Positions 33,720 through 44,604 of a stretch of DNA of 64,000 bases are shown here, piece by piece (the first letter of the stretch is position 1; each line of letters opens with the position of its first letter). Origin of the DNA: Phaeobacter sp. QD34_24 (GTDB lineage Bacteria; Pseudomonadota; Alphaproteobacteria; Rhodobacterales; Rhodobacteraceae). Location of the stretch: assembly GCF_028890115.1 (NCBI RefSeq), contig NZ_JARCJD010000004.1, forward strand, positions 124,001 through 188,000, given 5' to 3'. The notes below the pieces were generated by a model. The model was not told the DNA's origin. It did no database searches and was given only the letters and a program-made list of their open reading frames with translations. The translations under genes and the position numbers were made by a program.

Positions 33720-34280
33720 ATGCGTGTTCAGGCTGTTCTTTTTTCCATTTCAATTGCGGCGACCCTGGTGGCGATCATGGTGCCCGGCCTGCAGGATCTC
33801 CTGTTGCTGAGCCTGCCATCGGTGCTGGCCAGTCTGATCCTTCTGATCCGTGCCATTGCTGCCAGGGAGAAGGCGGCAGACACTCGACAGCCCGTCGTGC
33901 TGGATGGATCAAACGTCATGCATTGGCGTGATGGCGTGCCGCAGCTGGAGACCGTTCGCGAGGTCGTGTCCTGCTTGACAGCAGAAGGCTACGCTCCTGG
34001 TGTGATTTTCGACGCCAATGCAGGCTACCTGTTGTCCGGCAGCTACATGCACGATGGCAGCCTTGCCAAGGCGCTGGGCCTGCCGCGTGACCGGGTCATG
34101 GTTGTACCAAAGGGCACGCCCGCCGATCCGGCAATCCTGATGGCGGCCCGGGATCTTGGCGCGCGGATTGTGACCAACGACCGTTACCGCGACTGGAGCG
34201 AGGATCATCCAGAAATCGGCACCCCCGGTCATTTGATCAGAGGGTCTTTCCAGGGCGGTCGGCTTTCGCTGGATCTGTGA
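33720..34280 (+). CDS. Membrane-anchored NYN (Zc3h12a-like) ribonuclease-domain protein
   Basis: A 186-residue protein. Residues 1-48 hold one long or two short hydrophobic segments that should anchor it in the inner membrane. Residues 58-186 look like a NYN/PIN nuclease domain: VVLDGSNVMHW, GVIFDANAGYL and KGTPADPAILMAARDLGARIVTNDRYRDW supply the acidic metal-binding residues (Asp in DGSN, FDAN, PAD and NDRYRDW). Regnase-like enzymes of this group cut RNA. A membrane-tethered single-stranded RNA nuclease is the best reading; no partner is next to it. Confidence 0.68.
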   Translation: MRVQAVLFSISIAATLVAIMVPGLQDLLLLSLPSVLASLILLIRAIAAREKAADTRQPVVLDGSNVMHWRDGVPQLETVREVVSCLTAEGYAPGVIFDANAGYLLSGSYMHDGSLAKALGLPRDRVMVVPKGTPADPAILMAARDLGARIVTNDRYRDWSEDHPEIGTPGHLIRGSFQGGRLSLDL

Positions 34281-34299
34281 GGATGCCCGACGGCAAAGA

Positions 34300-34329
34300 A
34301 AAGGCCCCGCCGTTGCCAGCGGGGCCTTT
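34300..34329. terminator. Bidirectional terminator between convergent NYN gene and pnp
   Basis: AAAGGCCCCGC (34300-34310) pairs perfectly with GCGGGGCCTTT (34319-34329) over an eight-base loop. With A/T ends on both sides it can stop transcription from both convergent genes. Confidence 0.8.
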
Positions 34330-34352
34330 CGATGTCTAGACGAGGCTGCGGA

Positions 34353-36494
<2,142 letters not shown>

Positions 36495-36702
36495 ATCAGC
36501 ATCCTAAGTGGGAGCTCTCCCAGGCGTATCCCGGGTCTCCCGTTTGCGTGGCGGCCCCATTGCCGCCGGCCCCCTTGTATCTTTCTTTCGAGCGCCGGGG
36601 CCATGGCGCAACGTCTCAGATGCCCGGCCCTTACATCACTTTGCCTTGGATTGAAAGTAAAAGCGCCAGAAGCGCCTGATAGATTGACGATTTGTCGAGC
36701 GT

Positions 36703-36996
36703 TTAGCTTTGGCCGTGCGGGTCGCTTGTCCCCTGCTCCTGTGCCGCGCGTTTCAGCATGGCGGTTTCCACCTGTTGCAGCCGGGCCAGGGCCTGCGCAT
36801 CCGAGCCGCCGCGTTGTTTCACCTTCATCCAGATGCTGCGGCAGGATCTTGGCGACCACGGCAGCGCCGCAGCCTGCATCCAGCTGCGCAACTCAGGCGG
36901 CAAGCGGTCATAACTCGCCATCGGATCCCCCGCCCGTTTGCGGATGGGCAGGCCGGTGGAACCAAGATTGCGACGAGAGGAACGGGGCATGGGCAT
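36703..36996 (-). CDS. Small conserved protein (DUF6525-like)
   Basis: A 97-residue basic protein with NLGSTGLPIRKRAGDPMASY followed by RLPPELRSWMQAAALPWSPRSC. I recognise this as a small Rhodobacteraceae family of unknown function, but only from memory. Its length, coding bias and internal order make it more than a shadow frame. It lies between ackA and pnp on the same strand with 105 bp to ackA. No function can be assigned. Confidence 0.55.
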   Translation of the reverse strand: MPMPRSSRRNLGSTGLPIRKRAGDPMASYDRLPPELRSWMQAAALPWSPRSCRSIWMKVKQRGGSDAQALARLQQVETAMLKRAAQEQGTSDPHGQS

Positions 36997-37101
36997 ACAG
37001 AGAGTCGTGAGGATATGGCATGTAATAACATAACCAATACCGCCCGCAAGAGGCTGGTGCCACCAGAGAACGAAGCTGCACCCGTGGGATAAGGTCTGCG
37101 C

Positions 37102-38250
37102 CTAGAGTTCAGCCGCAACCGCGCGGGCGATGATGCGTTCTTCATCGGTCGGGATGATCATCACGCGGGTCGATCCCGTGCCGATATCTTCCGCGTTTTG
37201 CCGGTTCAACTCCGGATCAATTCCAATGCCGAGGAAGCCCAGCCCGTCGGCGATGCGCTGGCGGATGGGGCTGGCGTTTTCGCCGATGCCGCCACAGAAC
37301 ACCAGGCCATCCAGCCCGCCCAGCACCGCAGACAGAGCGCCGATCTCGCGGCGGGCGCGGAAGACGTAATAGTCGATGGCCTCTGCCGCCTCGACCCGGT
37401 CCGAGGTCAGCAGATCCCGCATGTCCGATGACAGGCCGGACAGGCCCAACAGCCCGCTTTCGCGATACAGCAGTTTGGTGATGTCCTGCGGAGACATGCC
37501 CCGCTGGTCGATCAGATGCAGCACCACGCCCGGATCGATCTGCCCGCAGCGGGTGCCCATGGGCAGGCCATCCAGAGCAGAGAACCCCATGGTCGAGCCG
37601 ACACTGCGCCCCTGCCGGATCGCGCACATGGAGGCGCCATTGCCCAGGTGGGCCACGATGATGCGGCCCTGGTGCAGGTCGGGGAAGCGTTCCGCGATCA
37701 CCCCGGTCACATAGTCATAGCTGAGCCCGTGAAATCCGTAGCGGCGAATGCCCTCGTCATAGTAGCTGCGCGGCAGGGCGAAAGTGTCATTCACCCAAGG
37801 GTGATCACGGTGAAAGGCCGTATCGAAACAGCCGACCTGCACGGCATCCGGGAAGGCTCCCTTGGCGGCGGCAACGCCAGCCAGGTTATGCGGCTGATGC
37901 AGCGGCGCCAGCGGCTCCAGCTTGGTGAGCGCCTGCAGAACCTCTGTGCTCAGCACCACTGGCTTGGCGAAATCCGGCCCGCCATGCACGATCCTGTGGC
38001 CGATCCCTGCGATCTCCTGCCCCTTCATATGCGGCGCCAGCGCCTGCATCACCGCCTCCAGGGCAGCGGCATGATCCGGGGAGGCCACCGGCTGGGCGGT
38101 CTTGCCGTCCTGCGTGTGCAAGACCAGCCGTGCCGCCTGACCGATGCCGTCCACCTGACCGTGCAGCAGTTGCACAGGTTCCGCCGCGCTGCGGTACAGC
38201 GCGAACTTCATCGAAGAAGAGCCGGCGTTGAGCGTCAGGATCGCGGTCAT
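37102..38250 (-). CDS. ackA: Acetate kinase
   Basis: A 382-residue enzyme interconverting acetyl phosphate plus ADP and acetate plus ATP. LTLNAGSSSMKFALY is the N-terminal phosphate-binding block. IGHRIVHGGPDF, HLGNGASMCAI and VFCGGIGENAS are the remaining family motifs. Its ATG overlaps the stop of the MaoC-Pta gene in ATGA, so acetyl phosphate is made and used by one operon. Confidence 0.95.
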   Translation of the reverse strand: MTAILTLNAGSSSMKFALYRSAAEPVQLLHGQVDGIGQAARLVLHTQDGKTAQPVASPDHAAALEAVMQALAPHMKGQEIAGIGHRIVHGGPDFAKPVVLSTEVLQALTKLEPLAPLHQPHNLAGVAAAKGAFPDAVQVGCFDTAFHRDHPWVNDTFALPRSYYDEGIRRYGFHGLSYDYVTGVIAERFPDLHQGRIIVAHLGNGASMCAIRQGRSVGSTMGFSALDGLPMGTRCGQIDPGVVLHLIDQRGMSPQDITKLLYRESGLLGLSGLSSDMRDLLTSDRVEAAEAIDYYVFRARREIGALSAVLGGLDGLVFCGGIGENASPIRQRIADGLGFLGIGIDPELNRQNAEDIGTGSTRVMIIPTDEERIIARAVAAEL

Positions 38251-39656
38251 GGCCGTGTCGCCTGGTTGAAAAGGGCGGCAATCGCGGCCGAGGCCACGCG
38301 GGTGCGGCTGTCATCGGCCCTGCTGGTCAGCATGATGGGAACCTGCGCGCCCAGAACGATCCCCGCCGCCTCGGCACCTGCCAGATACATCAGCTGCTTG
38401 GCGATCATATTGCCCGCTTCCAGATCGGGGGCCACCAGGATATCGGCCTGGCCCGCCACCTCGGAGATGATCCCCTTGCTGGCCACGGCGCGCATCGAAA
38501 TCGCATTGTCAAAGGCCAGCGGCCCATCCAGCAGACCGCCGGTGATCTGGCCGCGATCCGCCATCTTGCACAGGGCGCCGGCCTCGACCGTGGACTGCAG
38601 GCGCGGGGTGATGGTCTCCACCGCCGACAGGATCGCCACCTTCGGGGTCTCGATCCCGATGGCGCGGGCCAGATCGATGGCGTTTTGCACGATATCGGCC
38701 TTGGTTTGCAGATCCGGTGCGATATTGATCGCCGCATCGGTGATCAGCAGCGGCTTGGGATAGGTGGGCACGTCCATCACGTAGATATGGCTCATGCGGC
38801 GTTCGCTGCGCAGCCCCTTGGTCTTGGAGACCGCCGCCGACATGATTTCATCGGTATGCAACGCGCCCTTCATCAGCGCCCGCGCCCGGCCCTGGCGCAC
38901 CAGTTCGACCGCGCGTTCGGCAGAGGCGTGGCTGTGCGGGGTGTCGATGATCTCGAACCCCGTCAGGTCAAAGCCCGCCTCCCTAGCGGTGGCTTCGATG
39001 CGTGCCCGCGGTCCGACCAGAATAGGCGCGACCAGATCCAGATCGCGGGTCAAGATCGCGCCCTCAAGCGAGGTCTTGTCGCAGGGGTGAACAATGGCCG
39101 TGCTGAGCGGCGGTGCCTCTTGCGCAGCGGCTAGCAGCCGGTCGAAGGTGGCACCCTTGCGGTGCATCACCAGATCGGGCATCGCCACCCGGGGGCGCCG
39201 GATCTTCTTGTCCGGCGCAATGACTTCGGCCTGACCGGTGATCACCGGCTCACCCTCACCGATGGAGCAGAGACAGTCCAGCGTCAGGCGCTTCTTTTCG
39301 AGGTCCTTGCCAACCACGGTGACGCGCACGGTGACCGTATCGCCGACGCCGACCGGTTTCAGAAACTTTAGCGACTGGTTCAGGTAGATGGTTCCCGGAC
39401 CCGGCAGCCGGGTGCCGAGCACATTAGAAATCAACGCGCCGCCCCACATGCCATGGGCGATCACCCGGTGAAAGATATCGCCCTGGGCAAACTCCTGATC
39501 CACATGGGATGGGTTCACATCGCCCGACACGACGGCAAAGGCATCGATGTCCTGTGCCGTCAGGGTGCGCACCAGCTCGGCATGATCACCCACATCGATC
39601 TCGTCGAAGGGCCTGTTTTCGATATATTCCATGTTGGCATCATCGTCATACGACAT
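38247..39656 (-). CDS. Fused MaoC-type hydratase and phosphate acetyl/butyryltransferase
   Basis: This 469-residue fusion starts at ATG 39656, behind GGAGG. Residues about 15-145 are a MaoC hot-dog domain, with DAFAVVSGDVNPSHVD and FHRVIAHGMWGGAL as the R-hydratase active-site region. Residues about 165-469 are a phosphotransacetylase/phosphotransbutyrylase domain. It may hydrate enoyl-CoA and exchange acyl-CoA for acyl phosphate, feeding the acetate kinase that follows by a four-base overlap. Annotated relatives carry the same fusion. Confidence 0.85.
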   Translation of the reverse strand: MSYDDDANMEYIENRPFDEIDVGDHAELVRTLTAQDIDAFAVVSGDVNPSHVDQEFAQGDIFHRVIAHGMWGGALISNVLGTRLPGPGTIYLNQSLKFLKPVGVGDTVTVRVTVVGKDLEKKRLTLDCLCSIGEGEPVITGQAEVIAPDKKIRRPRVAMPDLVMHRKGATFDRLLAAAQEAPPLSTAIVHPCDKTSLEGAILTRDLDLVAPILVGPRARIEATAREAGFDLTGFEIIDTPHSHASAERAVELVRQGRARALMKGALHTDEIMSAAVSKTKGLRSERRMSHIYVMDVPTYPKPLLITDAAINIAPDLQTKADIVQNAIDLARAIGIETPKVAILSAVETITPRLQSTVEAGALCKMADRGQITGGLLDGPLAFDNAISMRAVASKGIISEVAGQADILVAPDLEAGNMIAKQLMYLAGAEAAGIVLGAQVPIMLTSRADDSRTRVASAAIAALFNQATRP

Positions 39657-40419
39657 GGTGTCCTCCGTCGATATAGGCCGTGTTGCCGCTGACCGAGCGG
39701 GCAAAATCCGACACCAGGCAGGCAGAGAGGGCGCCGACTTCCTCGATGGTGGTCAGCCGGTGCAGGGGCGCATGAGCCTTGGCGTCGTCGATCAGCGCGT
39801 CAAAATGATCGATACCCGAAGCGGCGCGGGTTTCAAGGGGGCCCGGCGACATTGCGTTGACCCGGATGTTCTTGGGACCCAGTTCGACCGACAGATAGCG
39901 CACCGTGGATTCCAGCGCGGCCTTGACCGGTCCCATGATATTATAGTGGTCCACCACCTTTTCCGCCCCATGGTAGGACACGGTCAGGATGGTGCCGCCC
40001 GTCGCCATCAATGGCTCGGCCAGCCGGGCCAGGCGGATCAGCGAATGGACCGAGATATCCATCGCCGTGGCGAACCCCTCGCGCGAGCAATCGACCACCC
40101 GGCCGTGCAGATCTTCGCGCGGGCAATAGGCGATGGAGTGCAGCAGGAAATCCAGCCTGCCCCAGCGGTCCTCGATCTCGGTGAATACCGCCTCGGTCTG
40201 CGCACTGTCGGTCACATCCAGCGGCAGCAGCAGATCGGCCTCCACGGCCTCGGCCACCGGCTGCACGAAACGCCGGGATTTCTCGGATTGATAGGTCAGC
40301 GCGATATCGGCACCCGCCGCCCGGCAGGCCTTGGCGCAGCCCGCCGCGATGGAGTGGTCATTTGCAACGCCGACAATCAGCCCCTTTTTGCCGCGCAGCA
40401 GATCAGCTGTTGGAAACAT
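39646..40419 (-). CDS. fabI: Enoyl-ACP reductase
   Basis: A 257-residue NADH-dependent short-chain reductase of the FabI group. GLIVGVANDHSIAAG is the nucleotide-binding block, and YNIMGPVKAALES supplies the catalytic Tyr-x6-Lys. The typical SYHGAEK and GPLETRAASGI blocks are present. It performs the last step of fatty-acid elongation, but its place in a PHB/acetyl-CoA operon suggests a second FabI dedicated to that context. Its end overlaps the start of the MaoC-Pta gene by 11 bases. Four bases separate it from phaC. Confidence 0.9.
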   Translation of the reverse strand: MFPTADLLRGKKGLIVGVANDHSIAAGCAKACRAAGADIALTYQSEKSRRFVQPVAEAVEADLLLPLDVTDSAQTEAVFTEIEDRWGRLDFLLHSIAYCPREDLHGRVVDCSREGFATAMDISVHSLIRLARLAEPLMATGGTILTVSYHGAEKVVDHYNIMGPVKAALESTVRYLSVELGPKNIRVNAMSPGPLETRAASGIDHFDALIDDAKAHAPLHRLTTIEEVGALSACLVSDFARSVSGNTAYIDGGHHVV

Positions 40420-40422
40420 GGC

Positions 40423-42156
40423 TCAGTCCATTCTCACATAGGATCCGGGTGCCGCTTCCAGCGCGGCGGTGATGACGCGGGCCGCCGTCTTGCCGCTGGA
40501 GCGCGCCGCCAGCCAGTCGGCCCAGGCGGGCCACCAGCTGCCCTCGTGTCGGCCTGCCACCTCCAGCCAGTCTTCCGGCGGCAATGCCTTGTCCTGGTCG
40601 CGCACGGTGTGCAGGCGGAAATGGCGCCGCTTGTGGCCGGGCTCGGACACCACCCCGGCATTGTGCCCGCCATTGGTCAGGACGAAGGTCACATCCGCAT
40701 GGCCCAGGTTGTGGATCTTGAACACGGATTTCCACGGCGCGATGTGATCGGTTTCGGTGCCCACCGTGAAGACCGGAACGCGGATGTCGCGCAGCGAGAC
40801 GGCATGACCATCCACATGGTAGCGCCCGGCGGCCAGATCGTTGTTGAGGAACATCTTGCGCAGATATTCCGAATGCATCCGCGCGGGCATCCGGGTGGTG
40901 TCCATGTTCCAGGCCATCAGATCGTTCATCGGCAGGTCATCCTCGCCCATCAGATAGCTGCGGATCATATGCGACCAGATCAGATCGTTGGAGCGCAGCA
41001 TCTGAAAGGCGCTCATCATCTGACCCGAATCGAGATAGCCCTGTGCCTCCATCACATCCTCCAGGAACGAGACCTGGCTTTCGTTGATGAAGAGCATCAG
41101 CTCTCCGGCTTCGCTGAAATCGGTCTGCGCGGCCAACAGGGTCATGCTGTGCAGCCGGTCATCGCCGTCCCGCGCCATGGCGGCGGCGGCAATCGACAAC
41201 AGCGTGCCGCCCAGGCAATAGCCGACCGTGTGCACCTTGCCCGCGCCGGTCGCCGCGCAGATGTGGTCCAGCGCCGCCATCGGCCCCTGTTGCAGGTAGT
41301 CGGCCATGCCAAGCGCGGCATCCTCGGCCCCCGGGTTGCGCCAGGAAATCATGAAGACGGTGAAACCCTGCTCGGTCAGGTAGCGCACCATCGAGTTTTC
41401 CGGGCTGAGATCGAGAATGTAGTATTTCATGATCCAGGCGGGCACGATCAGGATCGGTTCGGCCTGAACCGTTTCCGTGACGGCCTCGTATTGGATCAGT
41501 TCCATCAGGTGGTTGCGGTAGACCACCTTGCCCTTGCTGGTGGCCAGATCCTGCCCGACCCGCAGCTGCGGCTGCGGTTTTTCCCCGGCCAGCGTCGCCT
41601 GCCAGTCCCGAAACAAGGCCGCCCCGCCGCGCATCAGGTTGCTGCCGTGCTCCTGCGCGGTGCGGGCCAGGGCTTCGGGGTTGGTGAACAGGAAATTCGA
41701 CGGCGCCACCGTGTCCATCATCTGGCGCATCAGGAAGGTCATCGCCCGCTCGTGCGAGGGGCTGAGGCCCGGCACGTTCGAGGTGGCCTGATCGGCAAAC
41801 TCCTCGGCCAGCAGGAAGCCTTGCGCGATGGATGAATAGGGCTGTTTCGACCAGGCCTCCCCGGCAAAGCGTCGATCGGGACGCTGGCTGGGGGCATGGG
41901 CCTCCTGTGCCGTTTCCTGCGCGCCCATGCCCATCCATTTCAGCCAGTTTTCCTGCGCCTTGAGCGCGAGGGAGAGCTTCTTGTCCGGCGCCAGGGCCAG
42001 ATGCAAGGCCCAGTCACTGATCATGTTGACGGTCGAAACGGGGGAGGCGCCGCGGGTCAGCCGGGCGAGTTCCTTGCGCAAGATCCGGGCCTGATCGTCA
42101 CTGCTGCTATCGGCCAGTGCCTTGTCGCCACTTGGCGTGTCCTTCAAATCTCTCAT
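40423..42156 (-). CDS. phaC: Class I poly(3-hydroxyalkanoate) synthase
   Basis: This 577-residue polymerase makes PHB from (R)-3-hydroxybutyryl-CoA. The lipase-like box GYCLGG places the nucleophile at C314. An Asp in VGTETDHIAPW and a His in LTNGGHNAGVV complete the triad. Start ATG 42156 is the most probable, although the ribosome site is weak and an upstream in-frame codon exists. It is the first gene of a phaC-fabI-maoC/pta-ackA operon. A second PHB synthase elsewhere in the genome would not be surprising. Confidence 0.88.
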   Translation of the reverse strand: MRDLKDTPSGDKALADSSSDDQARILRKELARLTRGASPVSTVNMISDWALHLALAPDKKLSLALKAQENWLKWMGMGAQETAQEAHAPSQRPDRRFAGEAWSKQPYSSIAQGFLLAEEFADQATSNVPGLSPSHERAMTFLMRQMMDTVAPSNFLFTNPEALARTAQEHGSNLMRGGAALFRDWQATLAGEKPQPQLRVGQDLATSKGKVVYRNHLMELIQYEAVTETVQAEPILIVPAWIMKYYILDLSPENSMVRYLTEQGFTVFMISWRNPGAEDAALGMADYLQQGPMAALDHICAATGAGKVHTVGYCLGGTLLSIAAAAMARDGDDRLHSMTLLAAQTDFSEAGELMLFINESQVSFLEDVMEAQGYLDSGQMMSAFQMLRSNDLIWSHMIRSYLMGEDDLPMNDLMAWNMDTTRMPARMHSEYLRKMFLNNDLAAGRYHVDGHAVSLRDIRVPVFTVGTETDHIAPWKSVFKIHNLGHADVTFVLTNGGHNAGVVSEPGHKRRHFRLHTVRDQDKALPPEDWLEVAGRHEGSWWPAWADWLAARSSGKTAARVITAALEAAPGSYVRMD

Positions 42157-42321
42157 CGAAAACCCGTCGCTTGCCTTGCTGTGCCTTGGAGCTAATCCGG
42201 CAATGTGACAGGGGTGATACAATGGCGCCCTCAGGGCCGGTAAAGCAGGTTGTCAGCAGAAGAAGGCGGAAATTTCAGCACCACAGTGCAGGCAGGGTGC
42301 CAGGCATTCGAATAGCCCATG

Positions 42322-42350
42322 AAAAACGCCCGCTCCAAAAGGAACGGGCG
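42322..42350 (-). terminator. Terminator after rpsO
   Basis: CGCCCG-C-TCC and GGA-A-CGGGCG pair over an AAAA loop (42327-42350), and on the minus strand a T5 run follows (42326-42322). It lies 28 bp past the rpsO stop and separates rpsO from phaC. Confidence 0.8.
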
Positions 42351-42377
42351 CGATGCATCGAAATGCAAAGGATGCGC

Positions 42378-42647
42378 TTAGCGGCGGATGCCCAGGCGCT
42401 GGATCAGGTCCTGGTAACGGGCCTCGTCCTTGCCTTTGGTGTAGTCCAGCAGCTTACGACGCTGAGCAACCATCTTCAGCAGACCGCGACGACCGTGGTT
42501 GTCTTTCTTGTGGGTCTTGAAGTGCTCGGTCAGGGTGTTGATGCGCGAGGTCAGAATGGCAACCTGAACTTCGGGCGAACCGGTGTCGCCTTCTTTGGTT
42601 GCGAATTCTTTCATCAGGCGTGCTTTTTCTTCAGCAGTGATCGACAT
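42378..42647 (-). CDS. rpsO: 30S ribosomal protein S15
   Basis: An 89-residue ribosomal protein that binds 16S rRNA early in 30S assembly. The sequence shows [20 protein letters not shown], then [12 protein letters not shown] and [18 protein letters not shown], all diagnostic. ATG 42647 has a good AAGGAGA site. In many alphaproteobacteria truB, rpsO and pnp are adjacent; here they are separated by other genes. Confidence 0.97.
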   Translation of the reverse strand: MSITAEEKARLMKEFATKEGDTGSPEVQVAILTSRINTLTEHFKTHKKDNHGRRGLLKMVAQRRKLLDYTKGKDEARYQDLIQRLGIRR

Positions 42648-42857
42648 CGGGGTCTCCTTCATAAGGTTAGAGTGGATGGCGCAGGCCGGGATGTCGTCCA
42701 GCACAGGCCCATGGAGAAATCCGCCGCGATTCCACGGCAGATGGGCGCGTATAGGAGGTTTTGCGGCAAAAAGCAAAGGAGATGTTGGCATGGCTGTTGT
42801 TTCAGTTCAGCCGCGCAGCGCACCCGCGACCGCGGCAGGCGATCCAGGGCGCGGCAG

Positions 42858-43925
42858 TCAGAGCAAGGGCAGCGTCGGGAAGGCCGGATCGTCGGTCGCC
42901 ATCAGCTGGATATCCGATGGATCAAGCGGTGCCGCGCCGGTCACCCGTAGCGCTTCTTCCCCGTCAAGTCGGATGATCTGTTCGCCCGGGTTGTCCGGAT
43001 TTTCTTCCACGGTGATTTCCGGTTCCGGTTCGCTGCCCGGTTCCCACAGAACGATCAACTGGTCCTCGGCCGGGTCGTAATCCACCAGATCCACCGCCAC
43101 CTGGGTGTCATCCAGATCGCCAGCGATAATCTGATCCGCGCCGGCGCCTGCGGTCACGATATCCCCGGCGCCGGCAACAAGGGTATCCGCCCCATCGCCG
43201 CCATTGAGGAAATCGCTGCTGACCCCGTCATCGGCGCCCCAGACCAGATCATCACCGGTGCCGCCAAACAGGACATCTTCCTCGGCGCCGCCGGCCAGCG
43301 TGTCATCGCCGTCATTGCCATGCAGGGAATCACGGCCCCAGCCGCCATCCAGCTGGTCGTTGCCCCGCCCGCCGTGGCCAAGGTCATCGGCACCGCCGCC
43401 GCTTAGGGTGTCATTGCCGAAATGGCCGTAAAGGCTGTCATCCCCGGCATCACCGGTCAACAGATCGCCGCCGTCCTCGCCATGCAGCAGATCGCGACCC
43501 TCGCCGCCTGCGATCGTGTCACGGCCTTCGCCGCCATGCAGGACGTCGTGACCTTCTCCGCCCTCAAGCCGATCATCCCCATCATAGCCATTGAGCTGAT
43601 CGTCGCCGCCCTCTCCGGAGAGGAGATCCGCGAAATCGCTGCCGGTCAGGAGATCAATATCGTCGTCGCCCTCCAGGGTCAGCCCCTCGGGGGTGTCCTC
43701 TGTCGGGGGGGTATCCGTGCCGGTATCGCCCGTATCGGGGTCAGGGCTGTCCGGATCAGTGGTATCGGGATCCAGAAGATCTGACACCGGGGTGGTATCG
43801 CTGCCTTCATCCGAAGGCATGTCGTCGGTGTGGCTGTCATCCGCAGCATCGTCATCGCCGCTGAAATCGACAAAAACCACGCTGCCAACAGCCACGAGAC
43901 CCAACAGACCGGCCAACCAGAACAT
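42858..43925 (-). CDS. Membrane-anchored calcium-binding RTX-repeat protein
   Basis: A 355-residue protein in three parts. Residues 2-20 are a hydrophobic helix (MFWLAGLLGLVAVGSVVFV). About 22-80 is a very acidic Asp/Pro/Thr linker. About 85-285 holds a long run of GGxGxDxLx nonapeptides that should fold into a calcium beta-roll. The last 60 residues are acidic. Unlike normal RTX exoproteins it has a membrane anchor or uncleaved signal at the N-terminus, so the roll may stay on the cell. Role unknown. Confidence 0.75.
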   Translation of the reverse strand: MFWLAGLLGLVAVGSVVFVDFSGDDDAADDSHTDDMPSDEGSDTTPVSDLLDPDTTDPDSPDPDTGDTGTDTPPTEDTPEGLTLEGDDDIDLLTGSDFADLLSGEGGDDQLNGYDGDDRLEGGEGHDVLHGGEGRDTIAGGEGRDLLHGEDGGDLLTGDAGDDSLYGHFGNDTLSGGGADDLGHGGRGNDQLDGGWGRDSLHGNDGDDTLAGGAEEDVLFGGTGDDLVWGADDGVSSDFLNGGDGADTLVAGAGDIVTAGAGADQIIAGDLDDTQVAVDLVDYDPAEDQLIVLWEPGSEPEPEITVEENPDNPGEQIIRLDGEEALRVTGAAPLDPSDIQLMATDDPAFPTLPLL

Positions 43926-44053
43926 TACCCCACACCCCACAGCACGCAAGTCAGCATTACATCGTCTGACAGCATCTCACAGAGCGCCCTTGCATTCAAA
44001 ACAAATGGGGAACATCGGTAAACAAGATGCTACCGATGTGGGAAGCGGGGGAA

Positions 44054-44560
44054 TTACTCCCAAGGCAAAGGGGCTTGGCTGTAGGCAATATAGAGCGGGT
44101 GCTTCGGGTGACCGTGCTTGCTGAGGCCCAGGTGATGCAAAGGGCGGCCCGTCGCCCGCAGCGCGGCTTCGATTCGGGGGCCTTGATCGCGGTGGGCGCC
44201 ATGGGTGCCCCAGGCGCAGATGATCCGATCCGCCCATTCGGCACCGGATAGGATCGCGGCCTCATTGCCGGGTCCTTCGGGATCCTCGGCGGCGCGCATC
44301 ACGCGCGGGTCCGTGGCGCGGATGGCAAAGATATTGGTGGCGCGGAAGCCGCCGAATCCCAAGGCCCGCGCCCGCCGCTCGCAGCGTTCGATGGTGGGGT
44401 CGTTCTGCACCTCGGTCGCGGTCGAGGGGTTCAGCATCACGAACATCACCTTTGCCCCTTCGGGATCCCAGACCCGCGTCAGGCTGTAGCGATAGGTTTC
44501 GCAGTCGGAATAGACGGCGGTGGAGGGCGCATCGCCCTTGGTATGGCTGCGGGTGATCAT
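44054..44560 (-). CDS. DUF1643-family protein
   Basis: A 168-residue protein starting at ATG 44560 with the family blocks FVMLNPSTATEVQNDPTIERC, FRATNIFAIRATDP and ICAWGTHG. DUF1643 proteins are widespread in bacteria and phages and have no established function. Length and motif order are complete. It lies 44 bp downstream of truB on the same strand, so it may be co-transcribed. Confidence 0.85.
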   Translation of the reverse strand: MITRSHTKGDAPSTAVYSDCETYRYSLTRVWDPEGAKVMFVMLNPSTATEVQNDPTIERCERRARALGFGGFRATNIFAIRATDPRVMRAAEDPEGPGNEAAILSGAEWADRIICAWGTHGAHRDQGPRIEAALRATGRPLHHLGLSKHGHPKHPLYIAYSQAPLPWE

Positions 44561-44604
44561 GGGGCAGGGATGCCACGGCGCCCCCAAAGGGGCAAGCGCG
44601 GGCG

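Noticed and set aside
39631-41835. A 734-codon plus-strand frame opposite fabI and phaC
   Set aside because: It crosses several real gene boundaries and lacks domains; the minus-strand genes have complete catalytic motifs.
43150-43700. DNA-level tandem repeats suggesting a satellite or CRISPR-like array
   Set aside because: The irregular 27-bp periodicity is the codon pattern of nine-residue RTX repeats; there are no conserved repeats with unique spacers.
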